Below, piece by piece: positions 22,507-29,849 of a DNA stretch of 44,217 bases. Source of the DNA: a virus; IMG/VR virus record IMGVR_UViG_3300032205_000001, positions 1 to 44,217 of that record; one strand, written 5' to 3'. The stretch's first letter is position 1. Each line of letters opens with the position of its first letter. The notes beneath the pieces were generated by a model that worked only from the letters and a program-made list of their open reading frames with translations, had not been told where the DNA came from and did not search any database. Both the position numbers and the translations under genes were made by a program.

Positions 22507-22602
22507 TCAGCAAACATTCAACATGAAAGCGAAAAGGGCCATCGCAATCATCCATGCGATGGCCCAGCGGCGAGCAAACGACTTGTCGTGCTCGTGGAGC
22601 AT
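22507..22602 (-). CDS. 31-aa single-TM peptide next to protease gene
   Basis: The start (22602) is in a TGATG overlap with the protease stop. A charged N-terminus (MLHEHDKSFARRW) is followed by AIAWMIAMALFAFMLNVC, one hydrophobic helix to the C-terminus. Size and topology fit a phage micro-membrane protein, for example a pinholin- or toxin-like peptide. Only the overlap and hydrophobicity support it. Confidence 0.5.
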   Translation of the reverse strand: MLHEHDKSFARRWAIAWMIAMALFAFMLNVC

Positions 22603-23564
22603 CAGATCGGCGCGCTGACGACAGCCCAGAAGTCAGAGCACAGGTTCGTGTTCTGGACGTAGTCGTACGACATCCAAAAGTATCCCTGAAGACCCCAGCT
22701 GGGACCCCACGAGTTGCGAACCAGGAACATCTTCTTCGTGTCGTCATAGCCGACGAGCACCACGGCGTGGCCGCCTTCCTGCTGTTCGGTTGCCGTTGGG
22801 AGATGGAGAACTCCCTTCGTGGCCATGTCCTGGCTCATGAAGTAGCTGTAGACGGTGAAGCCGAACTCAATCAGGTAACCCTGCGCGAGCGTCGCCTTCA
22901 TCGTGGCCAGGTCACCGTCGGCGATCGAGTGGTAGCTCGTCACCTTGTGGCCGGCAGCAGCTGTCCAGATCGCTTGTGGCGGGTTCTGGGTGAACTTGCT
23001 GACGTCGTACGGGTATGCAGCCTCGTCGGCCACGCCGTACGTCACGCCGCATTTGATGGCGTCACGGATTGACGCGCCAGAGTCCTCGCCCGTGGTGCCT
23101 TCGATCTTGCGCGTGCCGTAGTACTCGAAGAGACGGCTGACCCGCTCCAATGTGGCCGGCTTCGGCGGAGTGGGCGTTGGCGTAGGAGTCGGGGTAGGAG
23201 CAGGAGCTGATGGCGTCACCGCTACATGAAAACCAACCACGCCGTTGACGTTGGTGATGCTCGAAACAGCGACAGCCGGAGCGCCGGTTGGCGAAACCAC
23301 CGCCTTTGCGTTACCGCCGAGTCTCTTGATCTCGTTGCTCTCAATGAGAGCAGAGAATGCGTTGGCCGTGCAGCTGCCAAGATCACCCTGGTCGACGATC
23401 GGACTGCAGATGTTTCGGTTGTCCCAGCTTGGTGGCGTTGCGGTGAACGCGCTGTGGAACTTGAGGCGGTAGGCCTCGTCCCGTGAGTCGTTCATCTGCT
23501 TCTTCCACCCCGCCATGTGGCGAACGTGGACTGATCCGTCGGCGTGGTGAGCGTTCTTGTGCAT
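22602..23564 (-). CDS. Papain-like (C1A) cysteine protease, 320 aa
   Basis: All C1 motifs are visible: the oxyanion Gln and catalytic Cys in DQGDLGSCTANAF (Cys 65), His 266 in GGHAVVLVGYD, and Asn 284 in VRNSWG. An insert with (TP)n repeats and VSRLFEYYG separates the halves. The mature N-terminus is preceded by RHMAGWKKQ. I placed the start at ATG 23564 (AAGGGG upstream); an in-frame GTG at 23594 would add 10 residues. No signal peptide, so it is probably cytoplasmic and may act on host or phage proteins. Confidence 0.88.
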   Translation of the reverse strand: MHKNAHHADGSVHVRHMAGWKKQMNDSRDEAYRLKFHSAFTATPPSWDNRNICSPIVDQGDLGSCTANAFSALIESNEIKRLGGNAKAVVSPTGAPAVAVSSITNVNGVVGFHVAVTPSAPAPTPTPTPTPTPPKPATLERVSRLFEYYGTRKIEGTTGEDSGASIRDAIKCGVTYGVADEAAYPYDVSKFTQNPPQAIWTAAAGHKVTSYHSIADGDLATMKATLAQGYLIEFGFTVYSYFMSQDMATKGVLHLPTATEQQEGGHAVVLVGYDDTKKMFLVRNSWGPSWGLQGYFWMSYDYVQNTNLCSDFWAVVSAPI

Positions 23565-23600
23565 GCTATCCCCTTTGGGGCATAGCTTATCCACGCATGC

Positions 23601-23627
23601 AGATCCAAAATCAAGATCTTTGGATCT
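23601..23627. repeat. 9-bp inverted repeat before the protease
   Basis: AGATCCAAA and TTTGGATCT flank a 9 nt spacer (ATCAAGATC). It lies 37 bp upstream of the protease start and 14 bp past the end of 23641-23910. There is no T-run, so it is more operator-like than terminator-like. Confidence 0.5.
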
Positions 23628-23640
23628 ACTTAACAGTCGC

Positions 23641-23910
23641 TTATTGGCGCTGTCCTCGAATCAGATCTGCTAGAGCAACCTCTTCCGCTGTTGGTGGACG
23701 ATTGATTTCCGCCAAGTTTACGCGAAGTCCGTTCCAATGCTCTGGGCAGCGCACGTTGACGAGCCTGCCGTTACTGTCGAACTCGTGGCCATTGACGACG
23801 ATGGGTCCAGGACGAATGCATCCACCTCTGTACTCATAGTCGTACGCAACAACAGGACGTCCGCAGATTTGGCAGACGCCACGCGACGGTCTCTTATTGG
23901 GCCCGTGCAT
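23641..23910 (-). CDS. Zinc-binding small protein, 89 aa
   Basis: CQIC (near position 13) plus a CPEHWNG segment could form a four-ligand zinc site. Start at ATG 23910, overlapping the previous gene by 17 nt. The C-terminus is helical. Last gene before the 76 nt gap upstream of the protease. Confidence 0.65.
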   Translation of the reverse strand: MHGPNKRPSRGVCQICGRPVVAYDYEYRGGCIRPGPIVVNGHEFDSNGRLVNVRCPEHWNGLRVNLAEINRPPTAEEVALADLIRGQRQ

Positions 23911-24139
23911 TGATTTTCTCCATCCTGCAACCCTCACCGATTCCAGGATCTCCAGGCTGGATTTTGTAGATGGGCGTGTACTCGACTTCGCAGATCTGGA
24001 TGTCCTCGCAGCCTTCGTCGAGCAGCTGTAGGGCGATGGTCTTAGCGCTTAGTTCATTGAGCGAATCAAAGCGATAGACGAGCGGAGAGGTGGTCTTGTC
24101 GCCATCCGAGTCTATGTACGTGACGATGTAGCCCTTCAT
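23894..24139 (-). CDS. Hypothetical protein, 81 aa
   Basis: MKGYIVTYIDSDGDKT at the start forms a beta hairpin. A helix follows (ELSAKTIALQLLDEGCEDIQI), then another strand, in a ferredoxin-like or ubiquitin-like order. ATGA at its start. Confidence 0.7.
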   Translation of the reverse strand: MKGYIVTYIDSDGDKTTSPLVYRFDSLNELSAKTIALQLLDEGCEDIQICEVEYTPIYKIQPGDPGIGEGCRMEKINARAQ

Positions 24140-24567
24140 TTAAGGCCGTGCATCCGACGGCTGGTCCAGTCGTGGAACCGGAAGAAAAACCGCACAGGAA
24201 TGAAGGCGATCAGCGGATGAGCTACCGCATTGTGCAGAACCCACCAGAACGTGTGCCGTGCCCACGGCGTCTTGGCTCGACGGTCGGCGTAGCGCTTCCC
24301 TGATCCATCCTCCGGCGTCTTGAAGCCGAACTCCTGCTGGAGTGGATGAGCCACAGGCGCAGGCGGCGTATCGTCTTTGACGACGCGGAGCGGCACCTTA
24401 TTGAAAGGGAACTCTGACCTCGGCTCCGACTTGGGCAGGGCGCATTTGCCGTCAGGACAACGCCAACCGCCTCCAATCGGCTTGCCATCTGTGCCCGTCA
24501 TACGGACCATGCCCATCCGGTAGTCTTCCTTGCCGCAGAGAGCGCAGGCCACTTCCGTGAAGTCCAT
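24136..24567 (-). CDS. Zinc-finger protein with amphipathic tail, 143 aa
   Basis: CALCG (8-12) and CPDGKC (about 37-42) make a zinc site. A Pro-rich linker leads to an aromatic, hydrophobic C-terminus with LHNAVAHPLIAFIPVRFFF, which may associate with membrane. ATGA at its end. Confidence 0.7.
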   Translation of the reverse strand: MDFTEVACALCGKEDYRMGMVRMTGTDGKPIGGGWRCPDGKCALPKSEPRSEFPFNKVPLRVVKDDTPPAPVAHPLQQEFGFKTPEDGSGKRYADRRAKTPWARHTFWWVLHNAVAHPLIAFIPVRFFFRFHDWTSRRMHGLK

Positions 24568-24812
24568 CAGTTCATCCCCATCTGGTTAGTCATCCCGAAA
24601 GCGCGCTCGATGGTGAGCAGCTCCCAGACCTTGTCGAGCTGCTTCTTGATCTTGACGTTCTCTTCCCACTCGAACTCGAAAATTGTTCCAAGTTCTGGGT
24701 ACTGATCAAGCAGATGAACGCTCTGTTTCCAGGCGAAGTACGTCTTGTACGCTTGGATTTCCCACTTCAGCAGCTTGATTTTCATCCGAGTCATCAGACG
24801 CATAGCGTCCAT
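24567..24812 (-). CDS. Hypothetical helical protein, 81 aa
   Basis: Long helices with Trp and Lys (MKIKLLKWEIQAYKTYF). Several in-frame Met near the start (residues 1, 4, 7, 10) make the exact start uncertain. Shares one base with the downstream start. Confidence 0.65.
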   Translation of the reverse strand: MDAMRLMTRMKIKLLKWEIQAYKTYFAWKQSVHLLDQYPELGTIFEFEWEENVKIKKQLDKVWELLTIERAFGMTNQMGMN

Positions 24813-24830
24813 TGACTCGCATAACCAAGC

Positions 24831-25040
24831 TCAATTGTACAGCTGTTCCTCGGGGATAAACCTGACAACCTGGCCGGTCACGCTGAGGATAGGGCACTCG
24901 GTGCAAGTCGTGGCGTGGGGGGCTGGCCGCCTCCGCGCAGGCGTTTTCGCCGTTGGTTCGTAGCGCATAAACCTGCAGCAGTGCGCGCATTTCACCCGGT
25001 AGTCTTTGGCGCGGTACTCGTCGAACTTGTTCTTCTTCAT
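24831..25040 (-). CDS. Zinc-ribbon protein, 69 aa
   Basis: CAHC and CTEC pairs with a basic Pro/Arg linker (KTPARRRPAPH) between them. I chose ATG 25040 because it overlaps the upstream TGA (ATGA); an ATG 9 nt further upstream is also possible. Confidence 0.65.
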   Translation of the reverse strand: MKKNKFDEYRAKDYRVKCAHCCRFMRYEPTAKTPARRRPAPHATTCTECPILSVTGQVVRFIPEEQLYN

Positions 25041-25297
25041 GACTTCCATTCCTTGGTGAGCAGCGGTTTCCCCTTGGCAGCGCGTTCCTTGTTGATGGCC
25101 GCCAGCGACATACCCCAGGAAAGGTCATAGCAATCGCAGCACAGATCTTTGTGCTCGCTCACGTGGTCGCAGTCGATGATGAACATGCAATGCTTGCAGC
25201 GCACCACGGAATGGATCGGGTGCTCGGGCGTAAGTCCGCAGTCGTTGCACTCGTAGTCGGGCAGGCTGGATGCCCAGCAGAATTCATGTGGCTTCAT
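25037..25297 (-). CDS. Double zinc-finger protein, 86 aa
   Basis: CNDC, CKHC and CCDC pairs with a His between (CDHVSEH) could hold two zinc ions in a treble-clef or RING-like pattern. The tail is basic. Overlaps both neighbours. Confidence 0.7.
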   Translation of the reverse strand: MKPHEFCWASSLPDYECNDCGLTPEHPIHSVVRCKHCMFIIDCDHVSEHKDLCCDCYDLSWGMSLAAINKERAAKGKPLLTKEWKS

Positions 25298-25478
25298 TCA
25301 GTTCTCGTTGGAATCGTTTCTTCAGCACGGCGCGTTCCTTCATCAGGATGCGCTTCCTGTACTCTTTAACGCCACGAGCTGGCTTTCCGTGAGGTGTGAC
25401 GCCCTTCTCCAGCATGAGAATCTTGGCGCCCTTCGAGATGTCGCCAGGCAGGTGCCCGTGTTTGATGCCGCGTTTCAT
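25284..25478 (-). CDS. Basic protein, 64 aa
   Basis: Strongly basic (KRGIKHGHLPGDISKGAK, and later KEYRKRILMKERAVLKKRF), likely to contact nucleic acid. ATGA at the start, 14 nt overlap at the end. No named domain. Confidence 0.65.
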   Translation of the reverse strand: MKRGIKHGHLPGDISKGAKILMLEKGVTPHGKPARGVKEYRKRILMKERAVLKKRFQRELNEAT

Positions 25479-25927
25479 TTTTGTTCCGGTGGCTTGGGTG
25501 GATCGTAGCGGTAGCCGGCCTCATGAAGCAACGCGCTGCCCACGTTGGTCACGATCCACTGGATCAATGTGGTCGCCACCAGCCAGTCATGTGGTGTAAC
25601 CTTGTCAAATCCAAGGATATTTGCCAGCTTGAAGTCAGGCGTTCCCGTGCCGATGCCCTTGAAGTATCGGCGCCAGGCGTCAGCGATGGCAGCCTCACGT
25701 GGGTTGAACTGACGGCGGTGTTCGTGGTTGCCGACGTACCGCCACTCGGTCTCGGTTTCGAGCGCACGTTTGGCTACACATACAGGGCACATGCAGACAG
25801 GTTCATCCTCGTCGGGATGCATCTCGTGCAGGCAGTCGCCGTAGTTGGCGATGATCCGTAGCGCCATGTCGGCGTTGGCCATCCGGCGTTCGATCGTCTG
25901 TTCACGTTCGTAATTAGGGCTCGTCAT
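25475..25927 (-). CDS. Cys-cluster helical protein, 150 aa
   Basis: Start at ATG 25927, 14 nt inside the upstream gene. CLHEM...CMCPVC in the first half may bind zinc. The second half is helical (AAIADAWRRYFKGIG) and ends in a Pro/Lys tail. Unknown. Confidence 0.7.
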   Translation of the reverse strand: MTSPNYEREQTIERRMANADMALRIIANYGDCLHEMHPDEDEPVCMCPVCVAKRALETETEWRYVGNHEHRRQFNPREAAIADAWRRYFKGIGTGTPDFKLANILGFDKVTPHDWLVATTLIQWIVTNVGSALLHEAGYRYDPPKPPEQK

Positions 25928-26216
25928 TTTTACGTTCCTCGCAAATCCACTTCCTGTCGGATCCGTACACGGCGTACACATGATCAGCGCCGAAGAACAC
26001 CCTAGCCTTGCAGTTCGGGCACCTGATGTCCGGCATCTCCATCGGCTTCACCTCGATCAGCGTGACCTCGAACATCGGGGTCGGCTTCACCATTGGAGGT
26101 GGCTGCGCAAATGGCGCGTGACAGCACCAAAGAACAGCTCCAGTCAGCTCTGAGACGTGGATATCCCGTTGCGGATTCGTGTGACACGGACAGCGGCACG
26201 GAACAAGGTCGGCCAC
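25914..26216 (-). CDS. Zinc-binding protein, 100 aa
   Basis: CRCPC at the N-terminus and CPNCKARVFFG towards the C-terminus suggest two Cys sites, separated by a Met/Pro-rich stretch (KPTPMFEVTLIEVKPMEMP). Abuts the next gene by one base. Confidence 0.7.
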   Translation of the reverse strand: MADLVPCRCPCHTNPQRDIHVSELTGAVLWCCHAPFAQPPPMVKPTPMFEVTLIEVKPMEMPDIRCPNCKARVFFGADHVYAVYGSDRKWICEERKNDEP

Positions 26217-26440
26217 TACTCAGGCTCCAGGGCCATGATCGTGACATTGACTTCACCGCACTGATAGATGTTGGCCATGCCCAGCGTCGTGTTGACACCC
26301 ATGCTGAACTGATCTTCCCAGCCAATTTCCTTGGCTGCGATGACTGCCGACTTCCAGCTCTTGAACAGTCGGTACTGTTGGTTGTACGGCAGGAACCGGC
26401 TCTTCTCGTCCGTGTTCTTGTTGATGACCAAGATCATCAT
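26216..26440 (-). CDS. Hypothetical protein, 74 aa
   Basis: Small alpha/beta protein: MMILVINKNTDEKSRF strand, KSWKSAVIAAKEIGWED helix, NVTIMALEPE strand. ATGA at the start. Function unknown. Confidence 0.7.
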   Translation of the reverse strand: MMILVINKNTDEKSRFLPYNQQYRLFKSWKSAVIAAKEIGWEDQFSMGVNTTLGMANIYQCGEVNVTIMALEPE

Positions 26441-26649
26441 GCGCTGCCGTACCTGAACGACTTGAACTGCTCTTCGCCGTAGCTCTTGCTGACGAAGAAC
26501 CCGAGCTTGTCGAGCTTCTTCTTATCGGCTTCAGAGACATCCTTGGGCTCGATGCCGCAGATAATCAGCTCGTCGTGCTCGCAGTGCGTGGGATTGGCCG
26601 GATTGCCGTATTTGAGGAGAATGGTCAGAGCTTCGATCAGGTCTTTCAT
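26437..26649 (-). CDS. Conserved small protein of the KDLIEAL type, 70 aa
   Basis: ATG 26649 has AGGAAA upstream and an ATGA overlap with the preceding short gene. The sequence MKDLIEALTILLKYGNP, THCEHDEL and KLDKLGFF, ending SFRYGSA, matches a common small family that begins exactly here, so the longer frame starting at 26736 is rejected. Function unknown. Confidence 0.75.
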   Translation of the reverse strand: MKDLIEALTILLKYGNPANPTHCEHDELIICGIEPKDVSEADKKKLDKLGFFVSKSYGEEQFKSFRYGSA

Positions 26650-26822
26650 GGTTTCCTGGGTTGTCGACACGCTAGGTGCCAGCAGCTTGCCGGACCAGAT
26701 GTCTTGGTTGATTCGTCCAAGATCGCCTTGCAGCATTTAGCGATCAGCTGGCCGTTGATTCGTTTCTGCATAGCGACATGGGTCTTTGGCCACTTACTGC
26801 CCCTAACACGGTAGACGTTCAT
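26646..26822 (-). CDS. Small basic protein, 58 aa
   Basis: Just under 60 codons, joined by ATGA overlaps at both ends, filling a gap of about 170 nt. Basic (VYRVRGSKWPK ... CRQPRKP) with four Cys. Its stop overlaps the canonical start of the next gene, supporting it as real. Confidence 0.65.
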   Translation of the reverse strand: MNVYRVRGSKWPKTHVAMQKRINGQLIAKCCKAILDESTKTSGPASCWHLACRQPRKP

Positions 26823-27337
26823 TTGTCGTAGAAGACCACATGCGTTGCCCAGCTGGGAGGCTTGAACCCTTCTTTGATCTCACTCGGCTGAACAACGATG
26901 TTCGAGCACTGCGTAGCGGTAGCCAGGTCGGCGTGGCACTCGCTGTCGAAGAAACCGCCGCCCTTCATCATCTGTTCGAACTCAGCCCACGGAATGTGAT
27001 CGCCGAACTTCTTCTTGATGGGACGGAAGTCGACGTTTCTTAGGTCTTCCAAGTCCAGACGGCTTGGAGATGGTTCACGCTCGTTTTGAGCGTCCCACCA
27101 GACGCCACCGTTGACGTCCTCGTGCTTGCCGCCATGGTTCTTGTCCTGGCCACAGAACAGGAAGTACGTGTGCCCGTTGATTTCGACGGGCTTGCTGTTG
27201 AACTCGTGCAGGCACATCTTCGGCAACCGCGAGACGTATACATCCACCATCGAGATGTGAATGTCGATGCGGCCCATCAGGATGGAGCGCCAGTACGCCT
27301 CGTTCTTTACAGGCTGTCCTTGTCGATTCCGTCCCAT
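26819..27337 (-). CDS. Hypothetical protein, 172 aa
   Basis: The ATG is exactly 7 nt after TGTAG of its promoter. The core has YFLFCGQDKNHGGKHEDVNGGVWW, rich in Gly, His and Asp. The C-terminal half is mixed. Heads a leaderless unit that continues leftward. No domain recognised. Confidence 0.7.
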   Translation of the reverse strand: MGRNRQGQPVKNEAYWRSILMGRIDIHISMVDVYVSRLPKMCLHEFNSKPVEINGHTYFLFCGQDKNHGGKHEDVNGGVWWDAQNEREPSPSRLDLEDLRNVDFRPIKKKFGDHIPWAEFEQMMKGGGFFDSECHADLATATQCSNIVVQPSEIKEGFKPPSWATHVVFYDK

Positions 27338-27585
27338 CCCTTACCTACAGTCGAGCTGGTGTCCTGTTCCAGGACTAATGGCTGTAACGACTTGACCTCA
27401 AAGATTGTGATGAGAACGCTATCTGGTTCGCACACCTGGAGCTTGTGGGGCTCCCAGAACTTCGGATTGAACGGATAGGTCTTCATGAACGTGTACGCCG
27501 CCTCGTACGCGCTCTGGCCTTCCACGGATGCTGAGGCATCGAACTTAGAGAGGCCTGCCCAGCCCCAGACGTGCCATATCTTCAT
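27307..27585 (-). CDS. Hypothetical protein, 92 aa
   Basis: MKIWHVWGWAGLSKFDAS at the start and AYEAAYTFMKTYPFN suggest a small alpha/beta fold like phage proteins that begin with a 'xxFHVWG' strand. Its 3' 31 nt overlap the next gene and contain that gene's promoter. Confidence 0.7.
   Translation of the reverse strand: MKIWHVWGWAGLSKFDASASVEGQSAYEAAYTFMKTYPFNPKFWEPHKLQVCEPDSVLITIFEVKSLQPLVLEQDTSSTVGKGWDGIDKDSL
27338..27370 (-). promoter_or_regulatory. Leaderless-type promoter of 26819-27337
   Basis: GGAA (27370-27367), 17 nt, TGTAG (27349-27345), 7 nt, ATG. One -35 mismatch. It lies within the 3' end of the upstream gene. Confidence 0.72.
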
Positions 27586-27920
27586 GTCCGGCTCAGGATG
27601 GTTTCAACCATTGAGAACATGGCGAGCAGCAGGATGTCGCGATCACGATCCAGGTATTCTTTGTACGTGTCCACGTGGTGGTAGAGACGTGCGCGTGCTG
27701 TCTCGATCTTGTTCTTGTTGTGATGCGTGTACATGGGCGCCACAAAGCGATCGACGAATGCGCCGATAGAAGCCTTGTCGCGCTTCTCTTTGCGTTCCTT
27801 GCGTTCCTGGCTGCGCTGATAGGCGTACGGATCTGCAGCGCGAGCCTCACGAGCCTCCTTGCGCTTCTGTCGTTGTCGGAAACTTCCGACACGTGAAGGT
27901 GTTTTTCGACGTGACGTCAT
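27582..27920 (-). CDS. Very basic coiled-coil protein, 112 aa
   Basis: ATG 27920 (ATGA overlap) starts TSRRKTPSRVGSFRQRQKRKE. The first 60 residues are dominated by Arg and Lys with heptad spacing; the C-terminal half is helical with a hydrophobic end (DILLLAMFSMVETIL). A nucleic-acid binder is likely; function unknown. Confidence 0.65.
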   Translation of the reverse strand: MTSRRKTPSRVGSFRQRQKRKEAREARAADPYAYQRSQERKERKEKRDKASIGAFVDRFVAPMYTHHNKNKIETARARLYHHVDTYKEYLDRDRDILLLAMFSMVETILSRT

Positions 27921-28300
27921 TCTGGCAGCTTGCTTTCCCAGCGCGAATCGCTGGAGTGACCGGGCCTGAAGCGAACGATGCACGTGCGCTTTGTCTTGAA
28001 CATCCACGTTTCATCGTGGCTGTCGATGATTGCCTGGATATCCTCGGCAGAGATGTGATCGCCGGGGAAGTTGATGAACGAATTCGTGATGCCGAACAGG
28101 AACGCTCGCTCTCTGAACGGCGGAGCATACTGATCTGTGTTCTCTGGCGGTTTGTGAAGCGTATCGTGCGCGCTGATCAGTCCTCGTGAGCCATCGCGCC
28201 ACCACACAGCATGACGCCCGCACTCACAGAACCGTGGTTTTAGGTTCTTTCGTGACGGCGCAATGATGTCACCACATTCCTGGCAGAACAGGACTTTCAT
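27917..28300 (-). CDS. Zinc-ribbon phage protein, 127 aa
   Basis: MKVLFCQECGD and RFCECGRHAVWW supply a four-Cys ribbon at the N-terminus, as in a small phage/bacterial family with 'MKxLFCxxCxD...CxCGR'. The rest is a mixed domain including FLFGITNSFINFPG. ATGA at both ends. Confidence 0.75.
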   Translation of the reverse strand: MKVLFCQECGDIIAPSRKNLKPRFCECGRHAVWWRDGSRGLISAHDTLHKPPENTDQYAPPFRERAFLFGITNSFINFPGDHISAEDIQAIIDSHDETWMFKTKRTCIVRFRPGHSSDSRWESKLPE

Positions 28301-28551
28301 TTCCACTCCGAGTCGTTGGGGTCGTACCAAGATGGAAATTCACCCCGTGTAGCCCTCTTGATCTCCCAGATGAGATTCTTGCGAGCCTCCTCGGAAACCA
28401 CGGACTGCACAGCCGTGAGCGCCATCAGTTCGATGAACTTCAGGCGATCTCTGAGCTTCTCGACTTCCTCGATGAGCTGAGGAATTGGTTCAGCAAGATG
28501 CTTCCACCAATCGAGTTGCTGTTGGGTGATGGCCATCCTGTGGCACATCAC
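28297..28551 (-). CDS. Hypothetical helical protein, 84 aa
   Basis: Helix-rich (DWWKHLAEPIPQLIEEVEKLRDRLKF). Start uncertain: ATG 28551 or the Met five codons later. The 48 nt gap upstream contains TTGACA about 20 nt before the start, a possible ordinary promoter. ATGA at its end. Confidence 0.6.
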   Translation of the reverse strand: MMCHRMAITQQQLDWWKHLAEPIPQLIEEVEKLRDRLKFIELMALTAVQSVVSEEARKNLIWEIKRATRGEFPSWYDPNDSEWK

Positions 28552-28599
28552 TGCGTTAGCGCGCCATTGTCAAGAACAGCGCAAGCGTCTGCGTTCTAC

Positions 28600-28824
28600 T
28601 TACGGCCGGTAACCGTAACGATCGACCTCTTCGTAGTAGCAGTTGCTGCATTTGCGGCGAGCTGTCTCGTCGCCGCTAAAGAGGCCAACGCCGCATTTGC
28701 TGCACTTCTGTTCGGCCTGGGCGCGTCCTCGGCACGAGATGCAGACCTGACCGGCATGGAGAAAGTGGCAGGTACATCCATTTGGGGATACGTCTTCCAT
28801 CGCTACCTCCGTTTCAAGATCCAT
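28600..28824 (-). CDS. Zinc-finger protein, 74 aa
   Basis: CTCHFLHAGQVCISC and CSKCGVGLF...CSNC give six or more Cys, enough for two zinc sites. Overlaps the previous gene by 22 nt. The C-terminus ends in YEEVDRYGYRP. Confidence 0.7.
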   Translation of the reverse strand: MDLETEVAMEDVSPNGCTCHFLHAGQVCISCRGRAQAEQKCSKCGVGLFSGDETARRKCSNCYYEEVDRYGYRP

Positions 28825-29033
28825 CGTCCACGATCGTCATGGTTGTTGTACGTGGTCGTCCGGCTTGGAGTCCACAGGCGTTTGTACAACTTCTTCAGCG
28901 TGATGCTTGTGCGGATATGGCGGCTATTCTTCGGCTTGTAGCGCGATACCGAGATCACCCTGCGCTCAGCGCCGGACGACACCTCGATGATGATGTCCCC
29001 CGGCAGGAGCTGGAGCCACTCCTCCTTGGTCAT
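28803..29033 (-). CDS. Hypothetical basic protein, 76 aa
   Basis: ATG 29033 with AGAGGACA upstream, inside the 3' region of the next gene upstream. TKEEWLQLLPGDIIIEVSSGAERRV forms a short beta barrel-like start, followed by a basic, Arg/Lys-rich tail. Function unknown. Confidence 0.65.
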   Translation of the reverse strand: MTKEEWLQLLPGDIIIEVSSGAERRVISVSRYKPKNSRHIRTSITLKKLYKRLWTPSRTTTYNNHDDRGRWILKRR

Positions 29034-29169
29034 TGTCCTCTGGCGGATCGAACTCGCAGCGACCACGGCACCAGGACGCACGCTGCGCACGAGGCGTGAT
29101 GGTCACGCCATTCGGCACCGGCTTCGGAACTGCAGCCGATGCGAACACGAGCCGTCGTGGTTTCTTCAT
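28966..29169 (-). CDS. Basic Pro-rich protein, 67 aa
   Basis: Starts in a TGATG overlap with the upstream gene. KKPRRLVFASAAVPKPVPN at the start, a Cys pair in the middle, and a Gly/His/Arg-rich end. It overlaps the next gene by 67 nt, unusually long for this operon, so its 3' half may be less constrained. Confidence 0.5.
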   Translation of the reverse strand: MKKPRRLVFASAAVPKPVPNGVTITPRAQRASWCRGRCEFDPPEDNDQGGVAPAPAGGHHHRGVVRR

Positions 29170-29534
29170 CAGTCACCCTTGTCACCCTGGAGCGGCTGAG
29201 AGAACGGCATGGAGATCTTGTCGGGCGCAATGATCAGTCGAACCTTGCCCGGAAGACCGCCAGCACCAACGAACATCGTGACGAGCTGGCTGATGTGGTC
29301 CTCGGTCAGGGCGTCACGCATCGCCAGCTTGAGCATCAGGAGGAACGTTTCTTCCTGGTCTAGCGTGCCGGAGAACGAGGACAGTGCTTCGTCGGTCGCA
29401 CAGCACCACGCTTCCCTGGAATCGGCGTCGAGCTGTTCCCAGGTCTTGTTTAGCTGCTTCTTTTTGGCGTACGCAGCAAACGCTACCCTGGCGTAGTTCT
29501 CACGTGCCCTCTTTGGATCCACCTTGCTTCTCAT
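29169..29534 (-). CDS. Hypothetical helical protein, 121 aa
   Basis: ATG 29534 with AGAGGG upstream. The basic N-terminus (RSKVDPKRARENYAR) leads into helices with two adjacent Cys (AWCCATDEAL). Overlaps the previous gene by 35 nt. No family recognised. Confidence 0.65.
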   Translation of the reverse strand: MRSKVDPKRARENYARVAFAAYAKKKQLNKTWEQLDADSREAWCCATDEALSSFSGTLDQEETFLLMLKLAMRDALTEDHISQLVTMFVGAGGLPGKVRLIIAPDKISMPFSQPLQGDKGD

Positions 29535-29658
29535 GCGCCCTCTTTTGCTTGTACTCCTCGCGCACTTTTTCGAGATATGCAAGCGCATCCTTAGGATCCA
29601 TGTCGCCTACATCGATGTAGAAGACGTGGCGATTCGGTATTCCTGGGATGATTTTCAT
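29500..29658 (-). CDS. Portal-segment-like mini-protein, 52 aa
   Basis: MKIIPGIPNRHVFYIDVGDM followed by ALAYLEKVREEYKQKR closely recalls, from memory, the IPNRRVFYIDVGNLP segment of the T4-type portal protein gp20. Here it is a free-standing ORF bounded by ATGA and a 35 nt overlap. It may be a relic or a small independent family sharing this fold element. Confidence 0.6.
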   Translation of the reverse strand: MKIIPGIPNRHVFYIDVGDMDPKDALAYLEKVREEYKQKRAHEKQGGSKEGT

Positions 29659-29849
29659 GGCGCTTTCCTCTGGCCACCTTTTGGGCCGTTCTGACACAGC
29701 GGGGTCATTGCCGCCTTGTAGCTCTCAGGAGTCATCGCTCCGTCGCCCTCGGGGCGCGAGCACCAAATAGCCCTGCAGTTCACACAAAAGATGTAATGGC
29801 CGCCTGAGCCAAAGCTGACGGTCTCATGAGCGCATGGCTCGTCAGACAT
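29655..29849 (-). CDS. Small zinc-binding protein, 64 aa
   Basis: ATG 29849, 8 nt inside the previous gene. SDEPCAHETVSFGSGGHYIFCVNCRAIWC-like Cys/His arrangement (split here) implies one zinc site. The tail is basic. ATGA at its end. Confidence 0.65.
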   Translation of the reverse strand: MSDEPCAHETVSFGSGGHYIFCVNCRAIWCSRPEGDGAMTPESYKAAMTPLCQNGPKGGQRKAP

